NCBI RefSeq assembly: GCF_030812595.1
Contig: NZ_JAUSSZ010000006.1
Coordinates: forward strand, 62,001 to 126,000
DNA from: Arthrobacter bambusae
GTDB taxonomy: Bacteria; Actinomycetota; Actinomycetes; Actinomycetales; Micrococcaceae
Direction of reading: 5' to 3'
DNA: 64,000 nt
Below, piece by piece: positions 8,038-17,584 of the stretch (its first letter is position 1; each line of letters starts with the position of its first letter). Position numbers and translations under genes: made by a program. The notes under the pieces were generated by a model. The model did not search any database. It saw nothing but the letters and a program-made list of their open reading frames with translations, and was not told where the DNA came from.

Positions 8038-9020
8038 CGGAGGGACCTCCGCCGGCTGAACTGGCGATAGAGACGCAAAGCCTCGGCAAACGCTTCGGCC
8101 ACCGTGCCGCCGTCGACGGCGTCGACCTGGCCGTGCCCCGCGGCTCAGTCTTTGGCTTCCTCGGCCCGAACGGCTCCGGCAAGACCACGACCATCCGCTT
8201 GCTGCTTGGCTTGGCGGCCGCCTCCAACGGCCGGATACGGGTCCTTGGCGGGGAGATGCCGCGCCAGCTGGCAACAGTCCTTCCCAATGTTGGCTCGCTG
8301 GTGGAAGGACCCGCCTTCTACCCTTTCCTGTCGGGGGCAGCGAATCTTCGGCGCTTGGACAGCGCCGATCTTCATGCCTCCCCGCGGACCCGCTCCGCTC
8401 GGGTGGATGAAGCGCTCGAGAGGGTGGGGTTGTCCCATGCAGCAGGCAAAAGGGTGCGTGCGTATTCCCTCGGGATGAAGCAGCGGCTGGGGATTGCGCA
8501 TGCCCTGCTGCGCCCGCGCGAACTGCTTGTCCTGGACGAGCCCACCAACGGCCTGGATCCGCAAGGAACCCGGGAGGTGCGCAGCCTGGTCCGGTCGCTG
8601 GCGGCTGGAGGCACCACCGTGTTCGTTTCGAGCCATCTCCTCGCCGAAGTGGAGCAGATGTGCACCCATGTGGGCGTCATGAGCGTAGGCAAGCTCGTGG
8701 CCCAAGGAACCCTGCACGAACTGCGCGCCGCGGGGAAGGCCACGATCCGGCTCCGCACACCCGATATCGAGGCTGCTGTCCGTGTCCTCTCGAGGCTGGG
8801 CCTGCAGTCCGAACTTTCTGCTCCGCCGCCCGGCTCGTATGGTCCCGATGGCCGGAGCCTCGTCAGTACCGGGCCGCCCGGGCGGGAGGTGGCGCCCGAG
8901 GCGATCGTCGCCGCCCTCGTGGCCGATGGCGTCAGGGTCCGGGGCTTTGGCGTGGAGAACGCCACTTTGGAGGAGCGCTTCGTCTCCCTCACCGGAGAGG
9001 GGTTCGACATTGCTGGCTGA
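8034..9020 (+). CDS. ABC transporter ATP-binding protein
   Basis: The 328-residue ATPase carries Walker A GPNGSGKT (about residue 44), signature YSLGMKQRLGIAHALL, Walker B LLVLDEPTNGLDPQG and the H-loop SSHLLAEVEQ. The order and the short C-terminal domain fit the DRA/Nod/CcmA type of export ATPases with a separate permease. It starts inside the stop of the LolA-like gene, and the permease follows after 16 bp. The context suggests export or release of a lipid-like or antibiotic-like substrate, or envelope maintenance; the substrate is not visible. Confidence 0.93.
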   Translation: MTEGPPPAELAIETQSLGKRFGHRAAVDGVDLAVPRGSVFGFLGPNGSGKTTTIRLLLGLAAASNGRIRVLGGEMPRQLATVLPNVGSLVEGPAFYPFLSGAANLRRLDSADLHASPRTRSARVDEALERVGLSHAAGKRVRAYSLGMKQRLGIAHALLRPRELLVLDEPTNGLDPQGTREVRSLVRSLAAGGTTVFVSSHLLAEVEQMCTHVGVMSVGKLVAQGTLHELRAAGKATIRLRTPDIEAAVRVLSRLGLQSELSAPPPGSYGPDGRSLVSTGPPGREVAPEAIVAALVADGVRVRGFGVENATLEERFVSLTGEGFDIAG

Positions 9021-9036
9021 ACAAGGAACCGGAGTC

Positions 9037-9882
9037 ATGACCGGCGCTTCAGGCGCCCGGCCACCGAGCTCGTGGCCGCTCATGGCCTCCGAGCTCTCGG
9101 TGCTGTTCAGGCGGCTGCGGACCTGGGCAATGCTCCTGGCGCTCGCGGCGATCCCCATCCTCATTGCCGCGGCCGTCAAGCTGAGTGCGCATCCCGTGGC
9201 GCCGGGCCGGGGTCCGCCCTTCCTGGACCGGATCAGCCAAAACGGGCTCTTCGTCGGCGTGACGGCGATGATCGTTTCCGTGCCTTTGTTCCTGCCCCTC
9301 ACCATCGGAGTAGTGGCCGGCGACACGATTGCCGGAGAAGCGAACCTTGGCACGCTCAGGTATCTGCTCGTGGCGCCGGCAGGACGGGTGCGGCTTTTGC
9401 TCATCAAGTACGCGGCTGCCGCCGTCTTCTGCCTGGCCGCGACCGTGACTGTGGCCGCCGCCGGCGCGCTGGCCGGCGTCGCGCTCTTCCCGGTGGGCCC
9501 CGTAACGCTGCTGTCCGGCGACACGATCGGCGTGGGCGAATCCGTGCTGCGGTCCCTGCTGATTGCCGCATACATCGCGGTGTCGCTCTTGGGGCTGTCC
9601 GCTATAGGGCTGGCGATTTCCACCTTCACGGACGTGCCGGTGGGAGCCATGGCGGCAACCGTCGTCTTGTCCGTCGTATCGCAAGTGGCAGATAACCTTC
9701 CGCAACTTGAGTGGCTGCACCCTTGGCTGTTCAGCCATTACTGGTTGGGGTTCGCCGATCTCTTGCGCCAACCCATCTCGTGGACGAGCTTCGGCGACAA
9801 CGCCCTGCTGCAGGCGGGCTACATTCTGGTGGCCGGGGCCTTGGCTTACGGCAAGTTCACGAGCAAGGATGTCCTGTCCTGA
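9037..9882 (+). CDS. ABC transporter permease
   Basis: The protein has 281 residues and six predicted membrane segments, with an ABC-2 type layout: a first helix after LFRRLRTWAML, a large extracytoplasmic part, then GDTIAGEANLGTLRYLLVAPAGR, the cytoplasmic coupling region common to this family. It pairs with the ATPase just upstream. ATG 9037 has AAGGAACCGGAG in front and gives a normal N-terminus; a TTG at 9010 is an in-frame alternative that would overlap the ATPase gene. Confidence 0.88.
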   Translation: MTGASGARPPSSWPLMASELSVLFRRLRTWAMLLALAAIPILIAAAVKLSAHPVAPGRGPPFLDRISQNGLFVGVTAMIVSVPLFLPLTIGVVAGDTIAGEANLGTLRYLLVAPAGRVRLLLIKYAAAAVFCLAATVTVAAAGALAGVALFPVGPVTLLSGDTIGVGESVLRSLLIAAYIAVSLLGLSAIGLAISTFTDVPVGAMAATVVLSVVSQVADNLPQLEWLHPWLFSHYWLGFADLLRQPISWTSFGDNALLQAGYILVAGALAYGKFTSKDVLS

Positions 9883-9909
9883 CACACTGCCTGCCCGTAA
9901 GCTCATGGA

Positions 9910-10530
9910 ATGGCAAGATTCTTCGATGTCCACCCGCAGGACCCCCAACCACGCGCGATCGCCCAGGTGGTGAAAATCCTGCAGTCCGGCGGCCTGATCG
10001 CCTACCCCACCGATTCCGGCTACGCACTGGGCGCCCAAATCGGCAATCGGGAAGCCCTCGATCGCATCCGCTCGATCCGGCAGCTCGACAGCAAGCACCA
10101 TTTCACCTTGGTCTGCAAGGATTTCGCGCAGCTCGGACAATTGGTCATGATCGACAACGACGTTTTCCGAAGCATCAAGGCCGTCACGCCTGGAGGCTAC
10201 ACGTTCATCCTGCCCGCAACGAAGGAAGTTCCGCGCCGACTCCTGCACCCCAAGAAAAAGACGGTGGGGGTCCGGATTCCGGACCACAAATTTGTCCAGG
10301 CCCTGCTGGCCGAACTGGGCGAACCGCTCCTTTCCAGCACGTTGCTGCTCCCCGACGAGGAGGAGCCCCTGACCGAGGGCTGGGAGATCAAGGAACGCCT
10401 GGACAACCTGGTGGAGGCCGTGATCGATTCCGGAGACACCGGCGCAGAGCCCACAACCGTGGTGGACTTCACGAGCGGCACAGCCGAAGTGGTCCGGCGC
10501 GGCACCGGCGATCCCTCCCGATTCGAGTGA
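9910..10530 (+). CDS. Sua5/YciO/YrdC family protein (YciO type)
   Basis: The 206-residue cytosolic protein has the YrdC fold that binds ATP and threonylcarbamoyl intermediates. Seen are GGLIAYPTDSGYALG, SKHHFTLVCKDFAQLGQ, TPGGYTFILPATKEVPR, KTVGVRIPDH and the closing GEPLLSSTLLLP. The wording (TDSGYALG, KHHFTLVCKD) is closer to YciO than to the essential tRNA-modifying TsaC/Sua5, whose motif is normally KxR...PL. A role in t6A synthesis is therefore less certain than the family. The downstream hydrolase starts inside its stop codon. Confidence 0.88.
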   Translation: MARFFDVHPQDPQPRAIAQVVKILQSGGLIAYPTDSGYALGAQIGNREALDRIRSIRQLDSKHHFTLVCKDFAQLGQLVMIDNDVFRSIKAVTPGGYTFILPATKEVPRRLLHPKKKTVGVRIPDHKFVQALLAELGEPLLSSTLLLPDEEEPLTEGWEIKERLDNLVEAVIDSGDTGAEPTTVVDFTSGTAEVVRRGTGDPSRFE

Positions 10531-11198
10531 GCGTGCGCGTCGCCGAATCCCGCGTCACGATCGACGTCGATGGCACACCGATCTCCGGTATCTACGGCCG
10601 GCCTGACAAGCCGTTTGCGACCCTCGCGCTCGCCCATGGAGCGGGCGCGGGCATGGAGCATCCGTTCCTGGACGGTCTCGCGCACGCGTTGAACGACGAC
10701 GGCGTCGCGACTTTGCGCTTCAACTTCCCCTACCGGGAAGCCGGCAAGAGGTTCCCTGACCGGCCACCCGCGGCGATCGCTGCCTGGCGGGCCGTCATGG
10801 AGGTAGCGGCGTCCCGTTCGGAGGGCGAGCCGCTGTGGGCGGCCGGCAAGTCCTTCGGCGGCCGCATGGCGTCGATGGCGGTCGCCGAAGGCATGTCCGC
10901 GGCGGGACTCGTCTACCTCGGCTACCCGCTGCACCCGCCGGGCAAACCCGAGAAGCTCCGCGATGAGCACCTCTATGGACTCACGCTGCCAATGCTCTTC
11001 CTGCAGGGTACCCGGGACACCTTCGCGACGCCGGAGCTGCTCGAAAACGTGGTGGCCCGCATTGGACCCAATGCCTCCATCGAGTGGTGGGACGGCGGCG
11101 GCCATTCCTTCGAACGCGCGGGAGTCAAGAAGAGTGCGGCGGACATCGGAGCGTCGTTGGCGGCCCCGGTGACAGCATTCCTTCGCGGGGAGGGCTGA
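10527..11198 (+). CDS. Alpha/beta hydrolase of the KANL3/Tex30 type
   Basis: The frame opens with GTG at 10527 overlapping the previous stop (GTGA). The 223-residue protein has the KANL3/Tex30 order: LAHGAGAGMEHPFL with the oxyanion-hole region, LRFNFPYREAG, WAAGKSFGGRMAS with the nucleophile serine in GKSFGG, then FLQGTRDTFATPE with the acid aspartate and GGHSFE with the histidine. The full Ser-Asp-His triad is therefore present. Substrates of bacterial members are largely unknown. Tight coupling to a YciO gene is the only context. Confidence 0.87.
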   Translation: MSVRVAESRVTIDVDGTPISGIYGRPDKPFATLALAHGAGAGMEHPFLDGLAHALNDDGVATLRFNFPYREAGKRFPDRPPAAIAAWRAVMEVAASRSEGEPLWAAGKSFGGRMASMAVAEGMSAAGLVYLGYPLHPPGKPEKLRDEHLYGLTLPMLFLQGTRDTFATPELLENVVARIGPNASIEWWDGGGHSFERAGVKKSAADIGASLAAPVTAFLRGEG

Positions 11199-11240
11199 GC
11201 CTGCCTGGCAGGGGCCGGGCGTGAAGCTTTTCGCTCGATC

Positions 11241-13418
11241 TCAGGCTTTCGCTGCGGCAACGGCAACGCCAGGGGGCAGCGGCTCGTGCCGCAGGTACTC
11301 CCGGCGGAATCGGCCGCTGCCCGCAGTCAGCCCCCGCAGCACGATCGCGTATCGCAGCAGTTCCTGTTCCGGGACTTCGGCGCTGATCTCCGTGGTCTCC
11401 CGGCCCACGGATGTCGTTCCGGTCACGCGCCCCCGACGGGAGGACAGATCGCTCATGACGGCACCCACGTGGTCGTCGGCCACGAGGACCGTCACCGCCG
11501 AAATCGGTTCAAGGAGCTGAACGCTGCCGGCCGCGGCGGCCTCCCGCAAGGCCAACGCTCCGGCCGCCTGGAAAGCCGCGTCCGATGAATCGACGCTGTG
11601 CGTCTTGCCGCCTACCAGGGTCACCCTGATGTCGACCACCGGGAACCCTGCCCGAACGCCCTTGCTCATCTGGGCCCGGACGCCCTTCTCTACCGAAACG
11701 ACGTAGGTGGCGGGGATGACCCCGCCAACAATCCTGTCGACGAACTCGAAACCGGCCCCCCGTTCCAGGGGCTCCACTTCGATATCGCAGATCGCGTACT
11801 GTCCATGTCCGCCGGATTGCTTGACGTAGCGCCCGTGGCCGGCGGACTGGGCCGCGAAGGTCTCCCGGAGGGGCGTGATGACGTCCACCGTCTGAAGCTT
11901 CACCCCCTGCTCCCGCAAGCGGTCCAGGACCGCCTCCGAGTGGGCCTCGCCCATGCACCAAAGGACCAGCTGGTGCGTCTCGGAGTTGCGCTCCACCCTG
12001 AGGGTCGGATCTCCGGCAGCGACCTTGGCCAGGCTCTTGGCCAGCGCATCCTCATCGCCGTGCGAGGCCGCTTCGATCGCTACAGGCATCAGCGGCTCGG
12101 GCATGTCCCAGGTTTCGACGAGCAGTGGAGCCTCGCGGGCGGATACAGTGTCTCCCGTCTCGGCGCTCGCCACCTTCGCCAACGCGCAGATGTCGCCGGC
12201 CACGGCGAACTGAACCGGCCGAAGGGTGGACCCCAGCGGCGAGTAAAGATGCGTGATCCGCTCGTCGCTGTCGTGGTCGGGGTGGCCCCGTTCGGCCAGG
12301 CCGTGCCCGCCCACGTGCACGGCGGAATCCTCGCGAAGCGTCCCGGAGAAGAGCCGGACCAGGCACACCCGCCCCAGGAACGGGTCAACGGTAGTCCGCA
12401 CGACTTCACCAAGGAGCGGGCCATCCGGATCGCATGTCAAGGGTTCCACCGGGGTCCCGCCCAAGTCAGTTACGGTCGGCAGTCTTCGCTCCGTGGGAGG
12501 CGGAAACGCCCGGGTCAGCACCTCCAGCAGTTCGGTCGTGCCCACTCCTGTCACGGAGGAGGTTGCCAGCACCGGAAAGAACGTCCCCCGGACAATCGCC
12601 GTCTCCAAATCGTCTACGAGGGTATCTACGGGCACTTCCTCGCCTCCAAGGTACCGGTCCATCAAGGTCTCATCCTCGCTCTCGGAAATGATGCCCTCGA
12701 TGAGCTCCCCGCGGACACCATCCGCGCCAGCCAATTCTTCCGCGGTCGCGGGACGTACCGCAGGCCGTGGCTCACCCGGGGTGTACTCAGATACTGAGCC
12801 CGAGAGTAGGCCGAGCACCCCCGAGACGGCATCGCCGTTGCGGACCGGCAAGTGAAGGGGCAGGACGGAATCGCCGAAGGCGGCCCGGCATTCGGCCAGG
12901 ACAGCGTCGTAGTTCGCCCGCGGATGGTCAAGCCGGCTGATCACCACTGCCCGGGGCATGCCAACGCGCTCGCATTCACCCCAGAGGGCTGTGGTTCCGA
13001 CGTCGACGCCGTCAACTGCCGACACCACGAACAACGCCGCATCCGCGGCACGCAGGCCCGCGCGCAGCTCTCCCATGAAATCGGCGTAGCCCGGGGTGTC
13101 GAGAAGGTTCACTTTGATTCCGTCGAAGACCACGGGCGCCGCCGACAGTCCGATGGATCGCTGCTGGTGGATGGCCGTCGCTTCGGAATCGCTCACAGTG
13201 GTCCCATCGACGATGGTACCCATGCGGGAAACGACGCCGGCAGCGTAGAGAAGTGATTCGAGCAGCATCGTCTTTCCCGCGCCAGAGCGGCCGATCAGGA
13301 CTACGTTGCGGATATTCGCGGGCCGATCGGCCGGCGCCGAGGAAGGGTCCGCCCGTCGAAGATCAGGGTTGGTCCGGTTCGCCCCCTTCGTCGCACTGCC
13401 TGAGCCTTTCACCGACAT
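11241..13418 (-). CDS. Elongation factor G-like translational GTPase (EF-G2 type)
   Basis: The 725-residue protein has the five-domain EF-G layout. The P-loop is GRSGAGKT instead of the EF-G form AHIDAGKT, G3 is DTPGYADF, and the G4 position reads SRLDH where true EF-G has NKxD. EF-G domain IV and V phrases occur near the end (SGGHGQYAICDIEVEPL; LLEPISAVTVLV). Such proteins are a second, divergent EF-G in actinobacteria with no settled role; some relatives give ribosome protection, but that is not shown here. ATG 13418 has AGGAGGTG at good spacing; longer readings upstream lack this. Confidence 0.9.
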   Translation of the reverse strand: MSVKGSGSATKGANRTNPDLRRADPSSAPADRPANIRNVVLIGRSGAGKTMLLESLLYAAGVVSRMGTIVDGTTVSDSEATAIHQQRSIGLSAAPVVFDGIKVNLLDTPGYADFMGELRAGLRAADAALFVVSAVDGVDVGTTALWGECERVGMPRAVVISRLDHPRANYDAVLAECRAAFGDSVLPLHLPVRNGDAVSGVLGLLSGSVSEYTPGEPRPAVRPATAEELAGADGVRGELIEGIISESEDETLMDRYLGGEEVPVDTLVDDLETAIVRGTFFPVLATSSVTGVGTTELLEVLTRAFPPPTERRLPTVTDLGGTPVEPLTCDPDGPLLGEVVRTTVDPFLGRVCLVRLFSGTLREDSAVHVGGHGLAERGHPDHDSDERITHLYSPLGSTLRPVQFAVAGDICALAKVASAETGDTVSAREAPLLVETWDMPEPLMPVAIEAASHGDEDALAKSLAKVAAGDPTLRVERNSETHQLVLWCMGEAHSEAVLDRLREQGVKLQTVDVITPLRETFAAQSAGHGRYVKQSGGHGQYAICDIEVEPLERGAGFEFVDRIVGGVIPATYVVSVEKGVRAQMSKGVRAGFPVVDIRVTLVGGKTHSVDSSDAAFQAAGALALREAAAAGSVQLLEPISAVTVLVADDHVGAVMSDLSSRRGRVTGTTSVGRETTEISAEVPEQELLRYAIVLRGLTAGSGRFRREYLRHEPLPPGVAVAAAKA

Positions 13419-13530
13419 GAGCACCTCCTGGAGTAGAGCCGGATCCCCCGCGTCCTTTGCTAACCGATTCCACACCCTGGACCGGCGCACGGCAAGAGCA
13501 ATCCGGGCGCTCTGCGCCGAAACCGCGGGC

Positions 13531-14286
13531 TTACGAGAGCATGCCCCACACCATGCGAAGGGAAAAGGCCGCGCTCGCTGCAATGACAACTGCGAAAGCC
13601 ACCAGCCACAGCAAGGACGGCACCCCGGTGGCACGGGCCAGGATGTAGGCGTCCGAGGACGCGAGCCGATCCCGGCGGCGGGTGTGGACCGAAGCCACCT
13701 TGAACCAGTCCCGCACGGCACCCACTTCGAGGGCTATGCCGAGTCCGAGCACCACATGGCTGACAGTCGAGGCAGTGGCGAACATGACAAGTAGTTGGGC
13801 AATCGCCGCGCTCAGGAGGGCCACGAAGATACCGGTGAAGTTCCGTAGAAAAACCAGTGCGAGCAGCAGTACAAGCGCACCGATGGACATTGCCGCTCCC
13901 GACCGGCCAGCCGAGACAGACCAGATGAGCGCCACGCCTACCACCGCGGGACTCGGATATCCCCAAAATCCGGACCAGGCCGCGCCGAACTTGCCCCGCC
14001 CACTGCTGAGCAGCTGGCCGGAATGGTCCAGCCCGATCCGGAGCCCGTGGACAACCCGACCCGTCATGAGGGCAGCGAATGCGTGCCCCAGCTCATGGAC
14101 GAACGTGACGTAGAGGCCGAACCAACGCCACGTGGCCCGGGGGATACTCAGTACGACGGCCGCAACCAGGACGCCCCACACAACGGGCGCAGCGAGGTTC
14201 GGGACCTCTGCCGTGGTGAATCCCCGCAGCACGGCCTGCCACCAGTCGTTGGCCAGGTCAGCGGGACGCAATTCCATGTTCATCAC
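13531..14286 (-). CDS. M50-type membrane metallopeptidase
   Basis: The 251-residue protein has about six membrane helices. FVHELGHAFAALMTGR holds the HExxH zinc motif (H-E-L-G-H, near residue 65) inside an early membrane segment, as in the M50B-like family found in actinobacteria. A second conserved element, SDAYILARATGVPSLLW, lies near residue 210. It is likely a small intramembrane or membrane-surface protease; a substrate cannot be named. It lies in a minus-strand run between hrpB and the EF-G-like gene, but with gaps of 65 and 112 bp a shared transcript is uncertain. Confidence 0.85.
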   Translation of the reverse strand: MMNMELRPADLANDWWQAVLRGFTTAEVPNLAAPVVWGVLVAAVVLSIPRATWRWFGLYVTFVHELGHAFAALMTGRVVHGLRIGLDHSGQLLSSGRGKFGAAWSGFWGYPSPAVVGVALIWSVSAGRSGAAMSIGALVLLLALVFLRNFTGIFVALLSAAIAQLLVMFATASTVSHVVLGLGIALEVGAVRDWFKVASVHTRRRDRLASSDAYILARATGVPSLLWLVAFAVVIAASAAFSLRMVWGMLS

Positions 14287-14351
14287 CGTGGCATCCTAAA
14301 GAAAAAGCCTGTGAATGCCTCCCAGGCGCTGGAGCCGGCGGCGAGCCGACG

Positions 14352-17069
14352 TCACATCTTGCGCTTGGTCCTGGCCGTGGCGGGCGCTGTCCACGGGTCT
14401 TCGGGCCATGGATGCTTCGGATCGCGGCCGCGCATTTCTGCGCGGACCTGGGCATAGGGGCCGGACCAGAAGGAAGCCAAGTCATCCGTGACAGCCACCG
14501 GCCGCCTGGCCGGAGAAAGCAAGTGGAACAGGACCGCCACGCGTCCGCCCACCAGACGGGGCGTGTCAGCCCAGCCGAAGCACTCCTGCAGCTTCACGGC
14601 GAGCACCGGCCGGCCGCCGTCGTCCGCAACGTCCGGATAGTCGATCCGCACCTTTGAACCGCTCGGCACCTCAAGCCATTCGGGCACCAGCTCACCGAGG
14701 CGGCCCGCTTCCGGCCACGGCAAAAGCCGCCGCAACGGCTCGGCGAGGTCGATCCCGCTCGTGGCAGCGCCTCCTGCGAGCGCTTCGAGTTCCGGGGCCA
14801 GCCATTTGTCCAGCCGTGCCAGCAATGCCGGTTCGGAGACGTCCGGCCAGGGGTCGCCCAGTTCCCGATGCAGCAACGCCAATCGCCTGCGCAACGCATC
14901 CGCAGCACTCGACCATCCAATGGTCCCCAGGCCCTCTTTCGCCAAGGCACGGGCTACGGCTGGGCGTCCATCCTCGATGGAGGGGCGCACCGGCGTCGAA
15001 GAAAGAACGATCGCTCCCAGGCGCCGTTCCTGCCGGGCGGTGACGCGGCCCTGCTTGAATTCGGCTTCAACCGTGTTGCTCAGGAGATGGCCGGCGGCAG
15101 CTTCCGCGGCATCTGCCGCCAAAGGCGCGGCGGAGCGGATGACGGCGCCGGTCCCTGCGGCGTCCCTGCCGTCCCCGCGGGACACTTCGGCCACGGCGAG
15201 CCATTCGTGGCCCGTGAGCGGACTGCCCGCCGGCAGTCCGGCCCGTGTCCCGGAGGTCAGCAGGTAGCGTTCAGGTCCACCGCCTGGAACGCGGCGCGCC
15301 ACGCGGTCCGGGAACGCGAGCGCTACGACGAACCCGACTGCTTCGCCCGGGTCTGCCGGTGCGGCCAGCGACGTCCCGACGCCGGATCCCTCCCGGCGCG
15401 CCATCGCCTCCATGCGGCGGACATCCGCGGCCCAACGCCGGGCGGCGTGGTCCTGGCCGGTCCGGAGCGCGGCCAGGAGACGCGTCAGGTCAGCACCGGG
15501 AGCACGTTGCTCCCCCGCAACAAGTGCGACTGCCTCGGCAGCCGTACGATGCCCGACGGCGGCGGCCCCATCCAGCAGCGCGCGTGCCAGGCGCGGGTCG
15601 GCGGGAATCCTTGCGAGTGTCTTTCCCACGTCCGTGGCGAGCCCGTCCGGGTAGATCGCGCCGAGTTCCCGCAGCACTTCAATGGCGTCCGCCATCGCGG
15701 CCTGGGGCGGTGCGTCCGGAAGTGCCAGTCCCCGGCCACCCGGTGATCCCCAACAGGCCAGGACCAGTGCGGCGCCCGTCAGGTCGGCGGCCGCGATTTC
15801 CGGTGTGGGGTGGGCTGGTGCGGCACCGTACGCCTTTTGCTCGTAGCAGCGGACCACGCGCCCGGGCCCTTGGCGGGCCGCGCGTCCGGCGCGCTGGTCG
15901 GCGGAGGCGCGGGAGCAGGAAACCGTGACCAAGCCGGACATGCCTCGGGCGGCGTCACGCCGCAGCTCACGGGACAGCCCCGAATCGATGACCAGCCGCA
16001 CTCCCGGAACTGTCAGCGAGGATTCGGCCAGGGCGGTCGAGACAATGATCCGGGCAGATTCGCCAGGTGCCCGGCCTGAGACGGCGCGGTCTTGTTCCGC
16101 GGGGCTTGCCTGTCCGTAAAGCTCCAATACTTCCGCTTCCGGCATCCTCCCGGCCAGCCGGGCGCGCAGCCGGGCAGCGACGTAGGAGACCTCCCATGCG
16201 CCTGGGACGAACACCAGGGCGTCGACGTCCGGATCAGTTGCGAGTGTTTCGGTATACGACGCCGCGGCTGTGTCCGCTACATGGTCCAGGAAGGCTCGGG
16301 TCACGCCGCGTCCGTCCAACCGCGGCGCGGCTGCAGGCATCCAGTCCACCGTCAAGGGATGCAGTGGGGATGGACAGTCGACGACGGGTGCCGGCCCGCC
16401 GCCGTCGGGCTTTGTGTCTCCGCCCGCACCGACGGCGGCACCGCCAATCAGCCCGGCGAACCGCGGGGCGTCCAGGGTTGCCGACATCGCGACGAAGGTG
16501 AGGTCGTCCCGCAGCTCGCGGACCTCAATGAGCATTCCGAGCAACAGGTCGGTCTCCAGGCCGCGTTCGTGAACTTCGTCCAGGATCACGGCGCCGGCGG
16601 TCTCAAGCCCCGGATCCGCGAGCAGGCGGCGCAGGAGGATTCCAGGTGTGACGAACTCAATGATTGTCCCGGGGCCGGCCTGGCTTTCTCCGCGGACCGT
16701 GTACCCGACGCGCTCGCCGAGCCGGCTGCCGTCGAGGGCGGCGAGTCGCCGTGCCGCCGAGCGTGCGGCGACACGCCGAGGCTGGGTCACCATCACCCTG
16801 CGAGGCTTTTTCCCGGCGACGGCGGCGGCCTCGATGTTGGCAAGCAAGGGTGGCACCAGGGTCGTCTTGCCGGTCCCCGGGGGCGCCTGCACGACGGCGG
16901 CTCCCGCAGTTCCGCCTCCTACAGTTCCGTCGCCTACAGTTCCGTGTTCACCGAGGGCTTTGGCGAGTTCCCCCAACGATTCCCCGAAAACCAGTCCCGT
17001 CCCGATCGTGTCGAGGTCGAAAGGACGGTATGCGAGCGCGGCGTTCCGGTGACCGAGTGGGGATTTCAC
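14352..17069 (-). CDS. hrpB: ATP-dependent helicase HrpB
   Basis: This 905-residue DEAH-type helicase shows motif I APPGTGKTTLVPPLL (about residue 63), Ia TQPRRVAARS, motif II DEVHERGLETDLLLG, motif III SATLD, and motif VI QRAGRAARQGPG, followed by the HrpB-specific C-terminal half. Its role in bacteria is poorly defined; it is assumed to act on RNA. Just before motif I a short glycine-rich insert (GTVGDGTVGGGTAG) is encoded by small 15-bp repeats near 16906-16950. The GTG start at 17069 is directly preceded by GGAGGA, closer than usual, so the exact start is uncertain. Confidence 0.93.
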   Translation of the reverse strand: MKSPLGHRNAALAYRPFDLDTIGTGLVFGESLGELAKALGEHGTVGDGTVGGGTAGAAVVQAPPGTGKTTLVPPLLANIEAAAVAGKKPRRVMVTQPRRVAARSAARRLAALDGSRLGERVGYTVRGESQAGPGTIIEFVTPGILLRRLLADPGLETAGAVILDEVHERGLETDLLLGMLIEVRELRDDLTFVAMSATLDAPRFAGLIGGAAVGAGGDTKPDGGGPAPVVDCPSPLHPLTVDWMPAAAPRLDGRGVTRAFLDHVADTAAASYTETLATDPDVDALVFVPGAWEVSYVAARLRARLAGRMPEAEVLELYGQASPAEQDRAVSGRAPGESARIIVSTALAESSLTVPGVRLVIDSGLSRELRRDAARGMSGLVTVSCSRASADQRAGRAARQGPGRVVRCYEQKAYGAAPAHPTPEIAAADLTGAALVLACWGSPGGRGLALPDAPPQAAMADAIEVLRELGAIYPDGLATDVGKTLARIPADPRLARALLDGAAAVGHRTAAEAVALVAGEQRAPGADLTRLLAALRTGQDHAARRWAADVRRMEAMARREGSGVGTSLAAPADPGEAVGFVVALAFPDRVARRVPGGGPERYLLTSGTRAGLPAGSPLTGHEWLAVAEVSRGDGRDAAGTGAVIRSAAPLAADAAEAAAGHLLSNTVEAEFKQGRVTARQERRLGAIVLSSTPVRPSIEDGRPAVARALAKEGLGTIGWSSAADALRRRLALLHRELGDPWPDVSEPALLARLDKWLAPELEALAGGAATSGIDLAEPLRRLLPWPEAGRLGELVPEWLEVPSGSKVRIDYPDVADDGGRPVLAVKLQECFGWADTPRLVGGRVAVLFHLLSPARRPVAVTDDLASFWSGPYAQVRAEMRGRDPKHPWPEDPWTAPATARTKRKM

Positions 17070-17167
17070 TCCTCCATTGTGCCTATGTGCGAACCCGCCC
17101 CTGAATGGTGGACTCTTCGCCGGATCGGGAGGACGATTAAAAGGCAGTTGCTAGAAGGAGGTCTGCG

Positions 17168-17353
17168 ATGTGCTACGGCTACAGCAAGGATTTCCGGCGG
17201 GACACCAGGAAAGATGCCTCACAGGAACCAGAGGAACGCCCTGAACCCAAGGTTGACGCGAAGGACTTCAAGTTCTGGGCCTTCCCGCGCCGCCACCGTG
17301 AGTTCACGAACGATCCGGAGCCGGTTATCGACCGGACCCGCGAAAGGGTCTAA
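17168..17353 (+). CDS. Small hydrophilic protein of unknown function
   Basis: The 61-residue frame has a very strong ribosome-binding site (AGAAGGAGGT, 5 nt before the ATG) and a stem-loop right after its stop, so it is probably translated. The product is highly charged, rich in Asp, Glu, Arg and Lys, with no membrane segment; the middle reads KDFKFWAFPRRHREF. No family is recognised. It lies between hrpB (opposite strand) and the slipin gene. Confidence 0.65.
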   Translation: MCYGYSKDFRRDTRKDASQEPEERPEPKVDAKDFKFWAFPRRHREFTNDPEPVIDRTRERV

Positions 17354-17364
17354 GCCACGAAATT

Positions 17365-17397
17365 GAAAGGAATGTCCCCCCAGGGGGCGTTCCTTTC
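17365..17397 (+). terminator. Stem-loop after the small protein gene
   Basis: GAAAGGAATG and CCCCC pair with GGGGG and CGTTCCTTTC around a two-base loop, giving about 15 pairs with one unpaired T. There is no clear T-run, which is common in GC-rich genomes. Confidence 0.7.
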
Positions 17398-17584
17398 GAC
17401 TGTCTGGATGACGCCAGTTCCCTTGGATCGTGGCGCCCCGGTTCGCTCCTGGGGATGGCACCGCAGGGCCTACAACTTTCGTGGATACAGGGATTTACTG
17501 GAAGTACAACGTGCGCGGGTTCGTCCGCCTCGCTGCGGAAATTGGGCTCCCTTTTCCCTCTACTGCCACCGAAGGATCTCCGTC

